Positions 49,968 to 62,060 are shown, counted from the first letter of the stretch. The stretch: DNA of 64,000 nucleotides from Terebella lapidaria (GCA_949152475.1 OX424570.1:17356694-17420693); one strand, 5' to 3'. The notes: generated from the letters alone by a model not told the origin. Translations and numbers: made by a program.

Positions 49968-51200
49968 GCCCGGAGGAGACCGTGGTCACTGGCACTCGAT
50001 CCCGGACGTCCGGAGGTGTCCCCTTGGAGAGTACCGCGTTTGTTACGCGCCCGACGTGCGGTCCCGGCTCCGGGGTCGTCCGTGTACAGCAGCAAGCTCC
50101 GCGAGCTACCCGCACCTGCGGCGGAGTCTGCCGGAGCAAACATCGACGCCGCGGACATGGGAGCAGGAAAGCTCACGTTTGCCGCCGGGGTCATTCCCGC
50201 TAAAAACCCACTCTGGCTAGGTGCGGGCGGGGCTCCCATCGAACCTACTGGGTAGGCTCCAGATGGGGCGGCAAAGCTTGGGGCCGAAGCCGCCTGGTGC
50301 CACTGCCCATCCGACACACTGTACGCGCGCCAGGGTGAGTAGACCACGCGGCTTGCGCTCCAACCGTCGGAACGGTCGACGCGGTCGCCAACGTGGTGCC
50401 TCCGAGCCACGGAGCAGGCGCGGATCCCATTGCGGGGACCACTGGCGTCTGCGGACTCGGAAGGACTTGGGGAGGGGCTATGGAACCAGCCATCCCCGGG
50501 CTGTACGCGATCGTCTGGTCAACGCTCGCGGCGGCTGATTTTGCTTGAACTGTTCAAGCGCTGCCGAGATCAGCCACCTTTCCCTCTCCGACAAAGGCCC
50601 CAAGGAACCTTTTGACCACGGAGAAGGGGAGCGGTCCCGTCGATCGGGTCGTCCCTGATGGGGCGACCGGGCGCGATCGTAGCGCCCTTCCGGAGCCAGC
50701 GCACCTAGTGCCTGGGTGAGCTGGTCCACCACGCCTTGTACGGACTGTCCGGGATCCGTGCGGGAGGCTCGCGAAAGAGTCCACCCTGCTGGATTTGGCG
50801 TCCGGAACAGGTCCGCATGCCCGGAGGAGACCGTGGTCACCGGCACTCGATCCCGGATGTCCGGAGGCGTCCCCTTGGAGAGTACCGGCTGACGCAATGG
50901 TCGTCCGGACACAGGCGTGCGCGGCGTACAGCCGTTGCCAGCTCCGCCCACCGCGCCCAACAAGTCAAGGACAGGCCCTGACTGCAACGCATGTCACTGA
51001 CGCCGGAGTCGACTCCGCAGACTGGGTTTTGTCCACGGAGGCCTCCGCGCGTACCTTCTTACCGCTGGAGTCACCCGAAGATGTCTCACGGCAGTCGTCG
51101 CTCGACCGGGTGCGGTCCGCGACGTTTCCACCCGTTCCCCCCCCCCTTGGGTTCATTCACATTGTCTTTATCCTTGTCTTTATCCTTTGTCATTTCTTCC
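49555..51200 (-). pseudogene. gag region of the Gypsy element with an internal duplication
   Basis: A CCHC-type zinc-knuckle stretch lies at about 49.36 kb just before the protease. Segments at about 49555-50040 and 50440-50885 are near-duplicates of each other, so part of gag has been repeated. Proline-, glycine- and arginine-rich; capsid identity is inferred from position. Confidence 0.55.
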
Positions 51201-51312
51201 TGAGACGTCCTTGAGGAGCGGGCGATCCCCAGGGACGAAGGAGGCTACAACACTGTGACAGTAGGCTGCGATGGAAGGAACACTGTCGGACTGATCCTGG
51301 TCACGGCACCAA

Positions 51313-52047
51313 TGTAAAGTTATTGACTATCGTCCGCTCTTCGGGATCCTCGAGAATAGTCCTCTCACCGCAAGTCCTTGCGGACGCGCATCCGCTATTC
51401 CGAATCCTTGCGGCGGCGCCGCTCACCGGAGGTCACTGCAGACACGGTAACCACTCTATCATTAACGGTAACCAGGTAACAGCCCACCCGACACTCCCAG
51501 GCCTACGGACACCGTTCAGAAACTGGTTCATCACCACGGTGTTAACTGGTGGGGCCTGGCGAGCCGCGGTCTGCCTCGGGGACGGAACCCCGTACAGTCC
51601 GACATGCTGGCCAGAGCCTATGTCACACGTCCCGGGAAGGGAGAGAACTGGCGATCCACAGGGCTTGCGCCCCCGAGTCAGCAACTTGTCTCTCCCAGCC
51701 CGGGCCTCCCCATGGAAATCGTCCCCAGGGCTCTAAGAGCCCACTACTCGCAACTAGGGAACACAAAGCTCATGGCGAGCCTCGTGTGCGTCCCAGTCAC
51801 TCTCTCTCGGACAATCTCCTCGATCGAGTAGCTTCCAGTGTATATATAATACACCACAAGCTGTAGGACGCACGTGAGGTATAATCAAACCATTGTTATA
51901 GTTTACTGGAACGTAAATTACAATGCGTTGCCGTGGCAACGCACGCTCGAACGGAGCGTGTCAAAACAAGGCCAAGAACGAAAAGGCCACATAAATGGCA
52001 TGTATGTTTACAATCACCTGCCGCGTGCTTAGGGCAAAATCGCCACA
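51313..52047 (-). repeat. 5' LTR of the Gypsy element
   Basis: 735-bp partner of 41560-42294. The ATTA at 52048-52051 matches ATTA at 41556-41559. Confidence 0.93.
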
Positions 52048-52051
52048 ATTA

Positions 52052-53090
52052 TTTGTGGCAATGTTTGCTATTATTCACATCTGAACTTATTGATATGAAG
52101 TTTTGATCTTGGATTCAAGAACTGAACTTATTCTATGAAAACATATGAACATGTGAAATATGCATTCTATTCGGCAACTAAAACGTGACTTCACGTACAG
52201 AACGGCGTATAGATTTAACTCAAAGAACTGAACAAGACGCCGTTTGAATGTATATCTCATGGGCGGATTTAGAGGGGAGGGGGGCTCAAGGGGCGCGCGC
52301 CCCTCCTATAATTCCAAAACAAAAATCAGTGATAGCATGACCTAGGAACTTTGTATGTGTGTGTGCTTAAACTTTTGTTCCTGTTTTCTTCTGGAGTATA
52401 TTTTTGTGTGACATGTAAATTTGCATACGAATATCCTATACCAATTATGTATAATGTATTTCCTATACGTGTACATGTGGCACAGAAATACGATTGTAAA
52501 ACCAATATCAAATTTTTATGTTTGCCCATTTTTCATTGCACATGCTCGCATCGGCCGAAACCGCCGATTTTGCGCCTTGGAATGTTTTCTCCACATTTTC
52601 AAGCTCTGAGAGCCTCAACATGCACCACAGAGTACCGGAGTTCAGTGGCTTCTGTAGCCCTAGATTCGCCCTAGACCCCATGCCTGTTTATTTTTATCAA
52701 TGTAGCAAAAAGAAATGCTTCTGTCCCTTTAATTTGTAGACTATAAATTCAAGTCGAAAAAATACAACATATGCTGAGTGAAGGAGAGAGCAATTGAGTG
52801 AATGTGAATTGACTGTTCCCTCGAAATTAGTTCACAAACGTTTTCACAAGGAGGATCGTACACGTAACGAAAGTGTACACGATGCCACTGATGACATTAG
52901 AATGGATATTTGCAAATGATTGACATATTCACATTGCAATAAAAAAAATACCAGATGCCTTGGAAAAATGTCATCAGTTGATATTAACCTGGAAATGGTA
53001 TATTTTTACTCAAAAGGTAACGCATATCATCACCTACCCCCCCCCCCCCTCCCACCCCCTCAAATATATTTGAGAAGAAATTGATCGAAG
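52052..53090. other. Intergenic, with a MITE-like GC-rich end
   Basis: At 52261 a GGGCGGATTTAGAGGGG stretch and a GC palindrome (GGGGCGCGCGCCCC) resemble the ends of the element at 2172. Similar reverse ends (GAATCCGCCC) recur near 54110, so much of 52.26-54.12 kb may be one degenerate element. A run of Cs lies at 53037-53049. Confidence 0.4.
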
Positions 53091-53094
53091 GGAG

Positions 53095-54375
53095 TTAGTG
53101 TGGAATGACAGGCCAGGAAGCTATACCACAGAACATAGAATGTCTCTGGCTTCTCAAGCAGGCTGGAGACCCCAGGCCGAAGCTCATTTGCTTCGCTTCC
53201 ACTTTATTTTAACAAACTTTCCAGAACGAAGGCATCAGCGGGTATTTAAGTAGAATTTATACCAAGAGAGGCCGAGAAGCTACATCAGAACATAAGAAGG
53301 CTTTCGATTCTGGGACCCCAGTTCCCCCGACCCTCCCCCAGAATCCGCATCTGACATATTCTACAGTATTATCACACTTTTCGAGGGATGGTTATTAAGC
53401 GGTAAAACTATCACTATGTTGTTATATTTCATTTCAATGAACATTCTATTGTATTGGTGAGTTGAAAGTATATGGTTTTATATGAATAGTGACTGCTTGA
53501 TAACAACACATTCTCAAACTCGCAGAGCCTCAGACTTCACCACAGAGCATCTAGAGCTCGTTGGCTTTTGGGGCCCTAGGCGGGCCTCCAGACCGCCCCC
53601 TGACATGCTTAGTGTATATTATATGGTGAAATAAAATCATGACACTTTCTAAAGTTTCGGTTATTACGCAGTAAAACAACCGGTCTGTTAGTTATTTTTC
53701 ATTTTATGGAACATTCTACATATTTTTGAGTTGAAACTATATGGTTTTATATGAAAAGTGTCTGCTTGATTACAACACATTTTCAAACTCACAGAGCCTC
53801 AGACTTCACCACAGAGCATCTAGAGCTCGTTGGCTTCTGGCCCAGAATCCGTCCCTGACATGCAGTGTATATTATATGGCAAAAAATCATCATACTGGGC
53901 TGGGCGGTTAATATGCAGACAACTACCGGTGTTTTAGTTATTTTTCACTTTTAAATCAATGAACATTCTACATAATGGTGACTTGAAAATATCTGGTTTG
54001 ATATGAAAAAATGTATGCTTGATAACAACACATTTTCAAGCTCCGTGAGCCTCAGAATTAATTACAGAGCATCTAGATGTCGTTGGCTTCTGAGGCCCCT
54101 CTCCCTGAATCCGCCCGTAACATACAGTGTATATTGCATGGCACAAGAAAATCTTCATACTTTGGGAGGGCGGTTATTATCCAGTAAAACTACCGGTATA
54201 ACATTATGTTATACTACCGGTATAACATAATTTTTTTTGATTATTTTTTATTCATTTAACATTGATTTAACATTTAACATTTAACAGCTCATATTGTTGA
54301 GCTGAACGTATATGGTTTTATATGAAAAGTGTCTGCTTGATAACAACACATTTTCAAGCTCCGAGCGCATCATGA
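53095..54375. repeat. Tandem repeat of ~250-315-bp units
   Basis: The phrase ATATGGTTTTATATGAAAAG...ACACATTTTCAAGCTC...GAGCCTCAG recurs, with GAGCC or GAGC landmarks at 53525, 53794, 54047 and 54363 and weaker copies to the left. Each unit also ends with a GAATCCG-CC-TGACAT phrase. No coding content is supported. Confidence 0.75.
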
Positions 54376-55080
54376 CGTATTTCTTTTGCAAGAAACCAGG
54401 ACAATACTGGATGAAGTGCTTTCGGTTGGAAGAAATTCTTGTCCGGAATGGCATAAAGCCGTTCACGTTATACCCTAGTGCTTCAGGTTTGACGAAAAGA
54501 CAGCTAAAAGTGAGTCAGAACCTACGCAACCCCCACCACGACTCGGCGATGGGGGAAAGATCGTTGAGCAAACCATTGCAGCCTAACAAGAACAGGCCAA
54601 TGCCGCTGCTGGACATTCCGGGACAGCACCCACTGGTCCTGTGCCACCTGATGAACAAGAGGAACCTCCTCAGGAGAGCGCTGATTCGTTGGTACTGGAC
54701 GAAGAACCTGCCTCTTCAGGATCATCCTAGTCATCTGCGAACAAGCTCAAGCGCACGTTCCTTTCCCGATCAAGGTGATCGGAGTGCCACATGTGGAATG
54801 GAAGGTCATCCCCATTCAGTACCGCACCTGAACTCTGGAATACGCTCAGGACCACGACTTCGGGTTCCCATTGATGCCGTCGGCGCAGCCTCATGCGCTG
54901 TGCTCCTTCCACCGAACCAGTGGAGGATATCAGTTGCTCTTCTGCACTGGCGAGAAGGAAGACGCAACCCATGTTTGGCACACAGTCACACACCATGGAG
55001 TTTTCTGCACTGCCGATGAACTGGATGCGCATGTACTGTTGGATCACCATCCGTTTCTGTGCTAATTCGTCTGCCAAGCA
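54360..55080 (+). pseudogene. Retroelement-derived fossil fragment
   Basis: Plus-strand open stretch beginning with a degenerate zinc-knuckle-like peptide (FFCKKPGQYWMKC), as found at the end of gag proteins. It continues into a region with coding-like composition that I cannot assign. No LTRs or other parts are recognised next to it. Broken at more than one point; older than the Gypsy copy nearby. Confidence 0.35.
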
Positions 55081-55447
55081 TGCAACAGAATTGTGATGCT
55101 GACGTCAGGAGACATGGTTGTCGTCTCTCAGAATATTCAGCCAATCACAACCCGGCACACGTACGGAAGCGTATTGCTGCCAGGCCTGAATTTTTTTACC
55201 TCAAAATTTTGAGTTAATAACTCGAAAATTCGAGAGAGTAAGTCGAACTCTCCATTTCAAAATTTCGAGATAGTAACTGAAAATTTCGAGATAGAAACTC
55301 AAAATTTCCAGATATCAACTCGAAATTTCCAGATATCAACTCGAAATTTCGAGATATTAACTCAAAATTTCGAGATGTAACTCGGAATTTCGGGAAATTA
55401 ACCCAAAATTTTGAGATGCTACTATATATGATTTATTTCGTAACTAT

Positions 55448-57945
55448 TTCGTATTGATTGATTGAGTTTATTTGCATATTCCATGTAAAAATACAAGTGT
55501 ATAAATACAAAATGTAAATGATACTATAAAATACACAGGGTAACACAAGAAAGCGAAAAATCACTTGTTTCCATTGTGGCCCATATGATCACAGACAATA
55601 ATATGACGGCAGAGAATTTAACAATATTACAAACATAAAAATAACAATGGTAAATGTAGGTAATACTAATAATAATAATACAAATAATAAATCTTACTAA
55701 ATAATAATAAGGGAGATGTAGAACAATACTGGTAATAATTAGACGGTAATAAAGTGAATTTAAAAAACACAAATACAAGATGTATAAGAAATAAAATTAA
55801 AGATAGGTATATATGTCATTTTCTGCTTGGACCATGTTAAGAAATAAAAGCTGTTTTACCCTGCTTTTAAAATTAGAACGAGAAGAACAATTTTTTATAT
55901 GACTAGGAAGAGAGTTCCAGACCTTAGCACCAGTGTACATAAAAGAAGAAGCACCAAAGGATCTCACTGAAGGGATGACTAAAGACAAGATGCTGGACCT
56001 GGTGTTCCTATTATGGATTGTGGATACTTGTGTAAAGGATGAAGATAGATATTCAGGAGCTTTATTGTGAATTACATTATACATATGATTCAACTTAATC
56101 TGATCGACTCTAAGGTATTGACCTGTTGAAATTCATTGATACCTATATGGGTTCTGGGTTGAGCGTTGAGGAGGAAGCGTATTATCTTGTTCTGCATTGT
56201 CTGCAGCCTCCGCTGATACTTCTTGGTTAGGCCAGAATACCAAGAAGAGCTGGCATAATCATAATGGCACTGTATGAGTGCTGACACCAGTAGTGCCAGT
56301 AGCCTTTTGGTCCTAATGTCAAACTGCCTGGCCTGTCTGTACAAAAATTTCAATTTGGAACTTGATTTGCTGATGATATTTTCAGCAATTTGATCTCCAG
56401 ATAAGGACTGATCAATGGTCAGTCCTATATATTTTACACAGGATTTGCAAGTGATGTTATCACCTGCACAGGCTACCTGCAATTGGCTATGTTTGGCGAG
56501 TCTTTGTTTGGATCCGAACAGGATTGTTTCTGTCTTCCCCAAATGAAGAGACAGCTTATTGTCTAACAACCATTCTCTGACTGACTCAAGTTCAGAGCTT
56601 AGGGTTTGCTGAATCTCTGCAACATCCTTGCCAGACACAATTAAAGCAGAATCATCAGCATACAACAGACAGTGGTCACTAATAGCAATACTGGAAACAC
56701 CACTATGTGATATACGACATGGATCTGATACCAGTATGAGATCAATAGTTGTGGCTGAGGTTTTAGTGACCCTGGTGGGACATGTTATTAACTGTGTAAG
56801 GTTAAACATGGACATGAAGTGTTTGAAAGAATTATACAACACATTATTTGCACCTGATTTACAGTCAGTGTTCAAATCACCCATTAATATGCATTCATTG
56901 GATGAGAAATGATCACACGAGGAACAACAATCTTCGAGTTTCTCATAGAAGTCCATTTGTTTAGGTGGTCTATACACAGTTCCAACCAAAATAGGTTTTG
57001 TCTTGGGAAGTAAGATTTCAAACCACACAGCTTCAAGTTCACAATTAAAGTCCACTCTGGTATTGAATGCGATGTCAGACCGGATGAACACACATACACC
57101 TCCACCTTCTCGGTTCCTATCCTTGCGAAGACACAGGTATCCTGGAACCTCCACTTCAGAGTCAGAGATGGAGTGATCGAGCCATGATTCTGTGACCCCG
57201 ATGACCGCGGCGTTACTCTCTTTAACGATGAGACGTAACTCGTCCACTTTCGGCAGCAAGCTCCACGCGTTCAGGTGAAGGAAAGTTAGTCCTTTATTCT
57301 TCATGGGTTTGAACATCGAGGGATCAAGAGTACCTGTCCCGGAGGTATTGTGGGCACTGGTGATGTCACTTACTTGACTGGAGTCGAAGAATGAGTCAGT
57401 GAAAGCATGGACTGCACATCCAGAACAGTACCAGTTCTCATCATTCCTGCCAAGTCGACGGTATTCCGTGAGTGTCATACCCAAACACAAACGATGGGAC
57501 CAAACATCACACGAGTCACAGCACAGTGCAGCCTGATTGTCTCGAACGTTAGTCCTGCATACACCACACGGGAACTTGGTTGACTTCGGACCTGGTTGTA
57601 ACTGCACATCTCCCGCTATCAGTATTAGAAGTGTGAAGAGGTACAGACCCAGCTTGACAGGGCGCTGCCATGTTTGTTTACTCTTCTTCGATCGGCCGTT
57701 GACCTTGACCTTGTTGTCGGTAGCGATGAAGTTCGTCACCAGTAAACTCAGCACCCATCGTTTCATCCAAACCAGCAGGATTTATCGGTCATGAGTATCC
57801 ATTAGATCACGATCTATGTATTCCATGGTCCGGAACAAACTTCCTGTTCTATGATTATCCACATTTTGTTGTTGGGTAAGCGTGAAACTCATGAAAATCA
57901 CGAGCACAAAAATTGGGAAACAACCTGCCGCCATATTTGTCACGT
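55448..57945 (-). mobile_element. CR1/L2-type non-LTR retrotransposon (LINE), internally deleted
   Basis: The minus-strand element ends at its 3' side in AATAAACTCAATCAATCAAT near 55448, the short-repeat tail typical of CR1/L2 LINEs. Its 5' edge is approximate. The minisatellite of the host MITE continues on both sides, showing insertion into it. A second, short frame at 55797-56093 holds the conserved C-terminal tail of the reverse transcriptase protein (WNSLPSHIK), separated from the main frame by one frameshift around 56115. Confidence 0.85.
56090..57766 (-). CDS. LINE protein: 2A-like peptide, PHD finger, endonuclease, truncated reverse transcriptase
   Basis: Open frame of 558 codons. 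Residues 41-60 are a hydrophobic run ending GDVQLQPGP, matching virus-like 2A peptides (consensus D-x-E-x-NPGP) found at the start of some LINE proteins; here Asn is Gln and Glu is Gln. A C4HC3 PHD finger follows (C67, C70, C83, C86, H91, C94, C114, C117). Next is an APE-type endonuclease (TESWL, GDLNTD, SDH) to residue 365. The next residues are LLYADDSALIV, the catalytic palm motif of reverse transcriptase. The fingers and first palm motifs, normally a few hundred residues, are missing, and the frame is kept. It cannot be an active reverse transcriptase. Confidence 0.85.
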   Translation of the reverse strand: MKRWVLSLLVTNFIATDNKVKVNGRSKKSKQTWQRPVKLGLYLFTLLILIAGDVQLQPGPKSTKFPCGVCRTNVRDNQAALCCDSCDVWSHRLCLGMTLTEYRRLGRNDENWYCSGCAVHAFTDSFFDSSQVSDITSAHNTSGTGTLDPSMFKPMKNKGLTFLHLNAWSLLPKVDELRLIVKESNAAVIGVTESWLDHSISDSEVEVPGYLCLRKDRNREGGGVCVFIRSDIAFNTRVDFNCELEAVWFEILLPKTKPILVGTVYRPPKQMDFYEKLEDCCSSCDHFSSNECILMGDLNTDCKSGANNVLYNSFKHFMSMFNLTQLITCPTRVTKTSATTIDLILVSDPCRISHSGVSSIAISDHCLLYADDSALIVSGKDVAEIQQTLSSELESVREWLLDNKLSLHLGKTETILFGSKQRLAKHSQLQVACAGDNITCKSCVKYIGLTIDQSLSGDQIAENIISKSSSKLKFLYRQARQFDIRTKRLLALLVSALIQCHYDYASSSWYSGLTKKYQRRLQTMQNKIIRFLLNAQPRTHIGINEFQQVNTLESIRLS

Positions 57946-58158
57946 GATCTCGAAATGTAAGTTCATTTTGAGTTATTATCTCGAAATTTTGAGTTACAAT
58001 CTCGACATTTTGAGTTATTATCTCAAACTTTCGAGTTATTATCTCGATATTTCGAGTTATTATATCGAAATTTCGAGTTATTATCTCGAAATTTCGTGTT
58101 ATTATCTCGAAATTTTTAGTTAAAAAAAGTTCTCCCTTGGCAGCAATACGGCTCCGTA

Positions 58159-59080
58159 CACACGCAATATCGTGCGACACAAGGCATGGAAAATTCGGCA
58201 GCCACAGGAAAAACCCCGCCATCTTGGGGAGTTGCGAAAGTGGTGTTTGGAGACGATGGCCGTAATCAGATAGTGATTATTGATATCGCATTAAAAGACA
58301 ATGACTTGGACTATCCACGGTCATTGTCACGTGCTCATTGACACCTGGTAAGTAACGTGCAAATAAACAGATTGTATTGAACGCCAGAGTTGTCAAGCAC
58401 AACGCTTTACAGTGCATTATAAACGTGACGGGTTGAATTGGACCCGCGAAATCTATTCCACAATTAGAATACAAAGACAGTCACATTGATAAGTCGTCGC
58501 ATGTAAACACCAGGTATTGGCATATTAATTATCGTCGGTATATATGAATGAAATGGTCCGTGATGCACTGATATATCACCATAGAGGATGTCATTAGATA
58601 TAGGCCCTAGGACATATTTATTATTGGCATACTCAAGTACGGATGGATTTTTCTCGAAATGCACGCACAATATTTGAAAGAACGAACACAATTAAATGCT
58701 AGTAAATTCGCTTGGAATGATTCAATATTGTTTGGGGAATGGACTCCGAACAAATCTCTGAACAAAAGTCTGAAGTGTCCTTTTTTCACAATTTTTACTG
58801 GTTCATGGAAATCATTCATTGACAAAGGTACACATATTTATTATTTGTGAATAATGTATTACCTATCGTTAGATTTGGGTACAAATAAGCCAATAGCAAT
58901 GGCCTTGATACGAAGTATAAACACTTGCTCATAATCTATTTATCATTGGTATACAATAGCCTGGTTTATTCTAGATTCGCAATAAGGGAATGAATGAGGT
59001 GCCATGAATAATATGACGGAAAGTATTTTCTGTGATGTGAATGCATGTGATTGTAAGTTGTTATGAAAGGTATTGTTTTT
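58159..59080. other. Intergenic region upstream of the lectin gene
   Basis: AT-rich, no coding signature. Short open frames on both strands lack domains. Confidence 0.45.
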
Positions 59081-59087
59081 AGTAGTA

Positions 59088-59118
59088 CGCATGCGCAACT
59101 TTCGTAGGTGCATATAAA
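59088..59118 (+). promoter_or_regulatory. Core promoter of the lectin gene
   Basis: CGCATGCGCA (59088-59097) matches the NRF-1 type palindrome. TATAAA lies at 59113-59118. The first ATG is at 59155, so a start about 30 bp after the TATA box would leave a short leader of roughly a dozen bases. Confidence 0.5.
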
Positions 59119-59154
59119 GCCTGTCGCAGTTGGTAGGTGGACTAATGCAGACAG

Positions 59155-62060
59155 ATGGCAACTGGTGTACAACAAGTATGCAGAGGGATAATTCCCAGAA
59201 GATGGAAAATCTTTCACCTGAAAATTTTGATGATTTTGAGCCCGATTTTAGGGGCAGAAGGTGAATTTTCTTTGATTAATTGACTCAACAATATACCCGT
59301 TAACAGTATGTCAATAATTCATGTGATATAACATCCTAACATTCAAACATATTAACATTTAATATGATTTAAACATTATTCTTGGTGTGTATATTGCTTC
59401 AATTTTTTGTTTTTCGATCTAGGTTTGAACCCAGATGAAATGCAATTCTGATGATATTGAATGAATTTTGTTCATTCGAGTGCCGTTTTATCATTGCCGT
59501 CATTGATCTCTTGTTTTTCGTGTGAAGGGTCGAGCATGCCCATGACACCATGCTCCACACCTGATGGACCCTCGGGTTATTGTTACTGGCGTGGATCTAT
59601 TCAGGTCTCATTCCGTGATGCCCGGCTCTATTGTGAGGCAGATTACGGTGACATTGCGATGATCAAAACGCCCGAAGACATGGAGTTCCTGAAAGAGACG
59701 GATCTAATGTAGGTTTTCAACTTTCTGACATTTCTTTATCAAATGTTGAAATCAATTATTTGGAGCGTCTCATCTTTAATTATTTCAAAGTATCGTCCAT
59801 CTAAGTTTCAGCTTTAAACTGCAGACTTGAGTGCAAAAACCTCAAGGTTTAGACTCAGTAATTGTAAAATTTGCCTCAGTTGACGTCATAGATGAACGTC
59901 TTGCTACATGCCCACAGAACGAGCGAAACAACATGGTTGGGTGCGTCAGATGGTTTGGTCCCTGGAACTTGGCGCTGGTTGGACACGAGTTTAGTCACGT
60001 GGTCAAAATGGGCGGAGCCGAGGCACTCGAAGGAGTCTGGGAGTTGTATGGTGCTGACATCTAACGGGGGACCCATGGACTATCGAAACTGCACGGAGAC
60101 GCATTCAGTCCTGTGTCAATATTATGGCACCGGTATGGTTACATACACAGATCTCCCAATCTGCTTTTTGTAGCAAATACACTGTGATTGTGAGCCGAAA
60201 TCGGATTCATTATTTACCTTTTTTGGCAGGAATTTGTTCGGATCCTCTTCTGTGTTTGCGCACTGGCACAAGTAAGTGAAATGTACATTTAATGGAGGCA
60301 CTAGTTTACAATCATACGAATATTCAATCATACCGGTATCATAGAATAATTTGACATCTTCACTCATGACATACCAACAAACGCTAAAGATGTTCCAATA
60401 GATGAAATTACATATTGTTATTTTTACAAATTTGAAATCACTATGTGTATATTAAGAATTGTGTAGTTCATGCTTGGAGAGCACTTCTTACAAAGAAGTG
60501 ATTGTGTACCTTTTGTCCATACCAAACACTAGATTTATTGAAAACAATGATGATGATAATTATGATCTTCATTCATAATGATGCTCACAACACATGGACA
60601 GGTACATATCGAAACGAAAAACTGATCTGGAAGAAATAACACTGAATTTTTGTATGTATTACAGGTGTTTGGAATGAGATGTCTGGGTTATGTGTATCCG
60701 ACCCAACTTTCGCTTACCAAACGTATACAGTGGTTTCTTTAGACAGTTGCAAAACAAGATGCGAGAAGCAAATTGAGAAACATTGCAGGTAAAGACAATG
60801 CAAAAATTTTTGGTGTTATTATATAGTTAGCTTACAATTCCGTGCCCAATATTTTAGTTTCAAATCGACTAGTCTTTTTAATAAAACGTACAACTTAAAT
60901 TATCATTTTCTGCACATGATATTATTATGCAATCACCTCAGCATGATCATATATGATGACGACTCCGGCATGTGTCACTTGACTGAATACGACAACAACG
61001 AAGTCTATATGACCCCTTGTGATGATAACACCATATACATACACAGGCTTATAGGTATGTTTAAGTGTGTCTGTAGTGTGGGTTGAAGCATGGGTTCAAT
61101 GATGGATACAAAAATAAAAATAGATAATAAATGACAAAACGTTTCGAGGAGAATGCCAAGGGCCAAAAAATTGGCGTGTGCAATCCTCGTTCAATAAATA
61201 CTGGTATTATATAAAAAAACGAAAGATATTTTGTTTTACACATCATACTTCAATAGTAAAATCAACATCAAAACATTGTAGCTATACAAGATATCAAGAA
61301 GGGTCTCCTATGTACTTTTGAAAATGTGTGCACATTCATGCACAATCAATGAGAATATGATTTAGGAAATATCATGACTCACAAATTACTCTGAACATCA
61401 GAGGGTGCTGATTGAATAATTATCTATTTTAGAACCGGATATGTGCTACAAAGCCATTGAAGCCCGTGATTGGGGTACTTGGCATGATGCCAATGACAGT
61501 TGCACTTCTCTAAACATGCAAATGGCTCAAATTCGGTCAGATTTTCAAGAATACATGGTTATCAAGTAAGTTATTCTCAATACAAATTGATGCGACTGTC
61601 TATGATTGGATGATAAAGTAGGTAAATTCTAGCAGTAAATTTGATGCATAATTATTCATTTCGTCTTCATTCATTTGGTTAATAAATATTACGTATATTC
61701 ATGTATTAATCATTATGTTGCAACCCACTATTTTCCTCAATTTTATATGCCTATATAAAGACTCAATACTATTGTGGTACTATAGTTCAATCGACAATGA
61801 TGTAGAGGCTTGGATAGGACTAAGCAATTTAGACCTGATGGAAACGTTTGGCTGGGTGGACGGTAGCTACCCAACAACATACAGTCGATGGGTCTCTGAT
61901 CAGCCATTTTGGGATGTAGGGGGCAGCACTGAGCAGTGTGTGTTACGTAGCGCGACATCTTCTGGTGGATACTGGAAGCAGGCTTCATGCTTGGGTGATT
62001 CCATACGACATCATTTGTGCCAGTTTCCTCTAGGTATCAATTGTTTGTTCATTAACCAAT

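Larger units (their letters stand above)
41556..52051 (-). mobile_element. Ty3/Gypsy (Metaviridae) LTR retrotransposon
   Basis: Fossil or recently active copy on the minus strand. Two 735-bp LTRs (41560-42294 and 51313-52047) begin TG, end CA, and are flanked by the same ATTA. They differ at about 10 positions (roughly 1.4%), so insertion is young, of the order of a few million years under typical invertebrate rates. Parts in minus-strand order: primer-site-like sequence next to the right LTR (TGGTGCCGTGACC), gag region, protease (DSG), reverse transcriptase (YIDD), RNase H, integrase (HHCC, DDE, GPY-type end), a long 3' stretch without recognised genes, and a purine tract at the left LTR. 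The order is that of Gypsy, not Copia or BEL; no envelope is recognised. The pol frames look broken at a handful of points, so it does not look whole. GC content is much higher than the host DNA. Confidence 0.93.
55164..58156. mobile_element. MITE with palindromic minisatellite, interrupted by a LINE
   Basis: Ends CGGAAGCGTATTGCTGCCA (55164-55182) and the reverse complement of CGGAGCCGTATTGCTGCCA (58138-58156) are 19-bp inverted repeats with two mismatches. TA flanks both sides (55162-55163, 58157-58158). Inside each end are about nine copies of a ~21-bp unit (core TCGAAATTTCGAG; 55205-55420 and 57948-58125). A LINE occupies the middle, so the original element was probably only about 0.5 kb. 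Confidence 0.8.

Noticed and set aside
57782-58222. 146-codon minus-strand open frame (repeated EIITRNF)
   Set aside because: It is a translation of the 21-bp minisatellite, whose length is a multiple of three; not a protein.
59461-59708. ATG at 59461 as the start of the lectin
   Set aside because: The stretch before 59528 is a pyrimidine-rich acceptor region. The exon at 59155-59260 joins in phase 1, gives a better leader and has a TATA box upstream.
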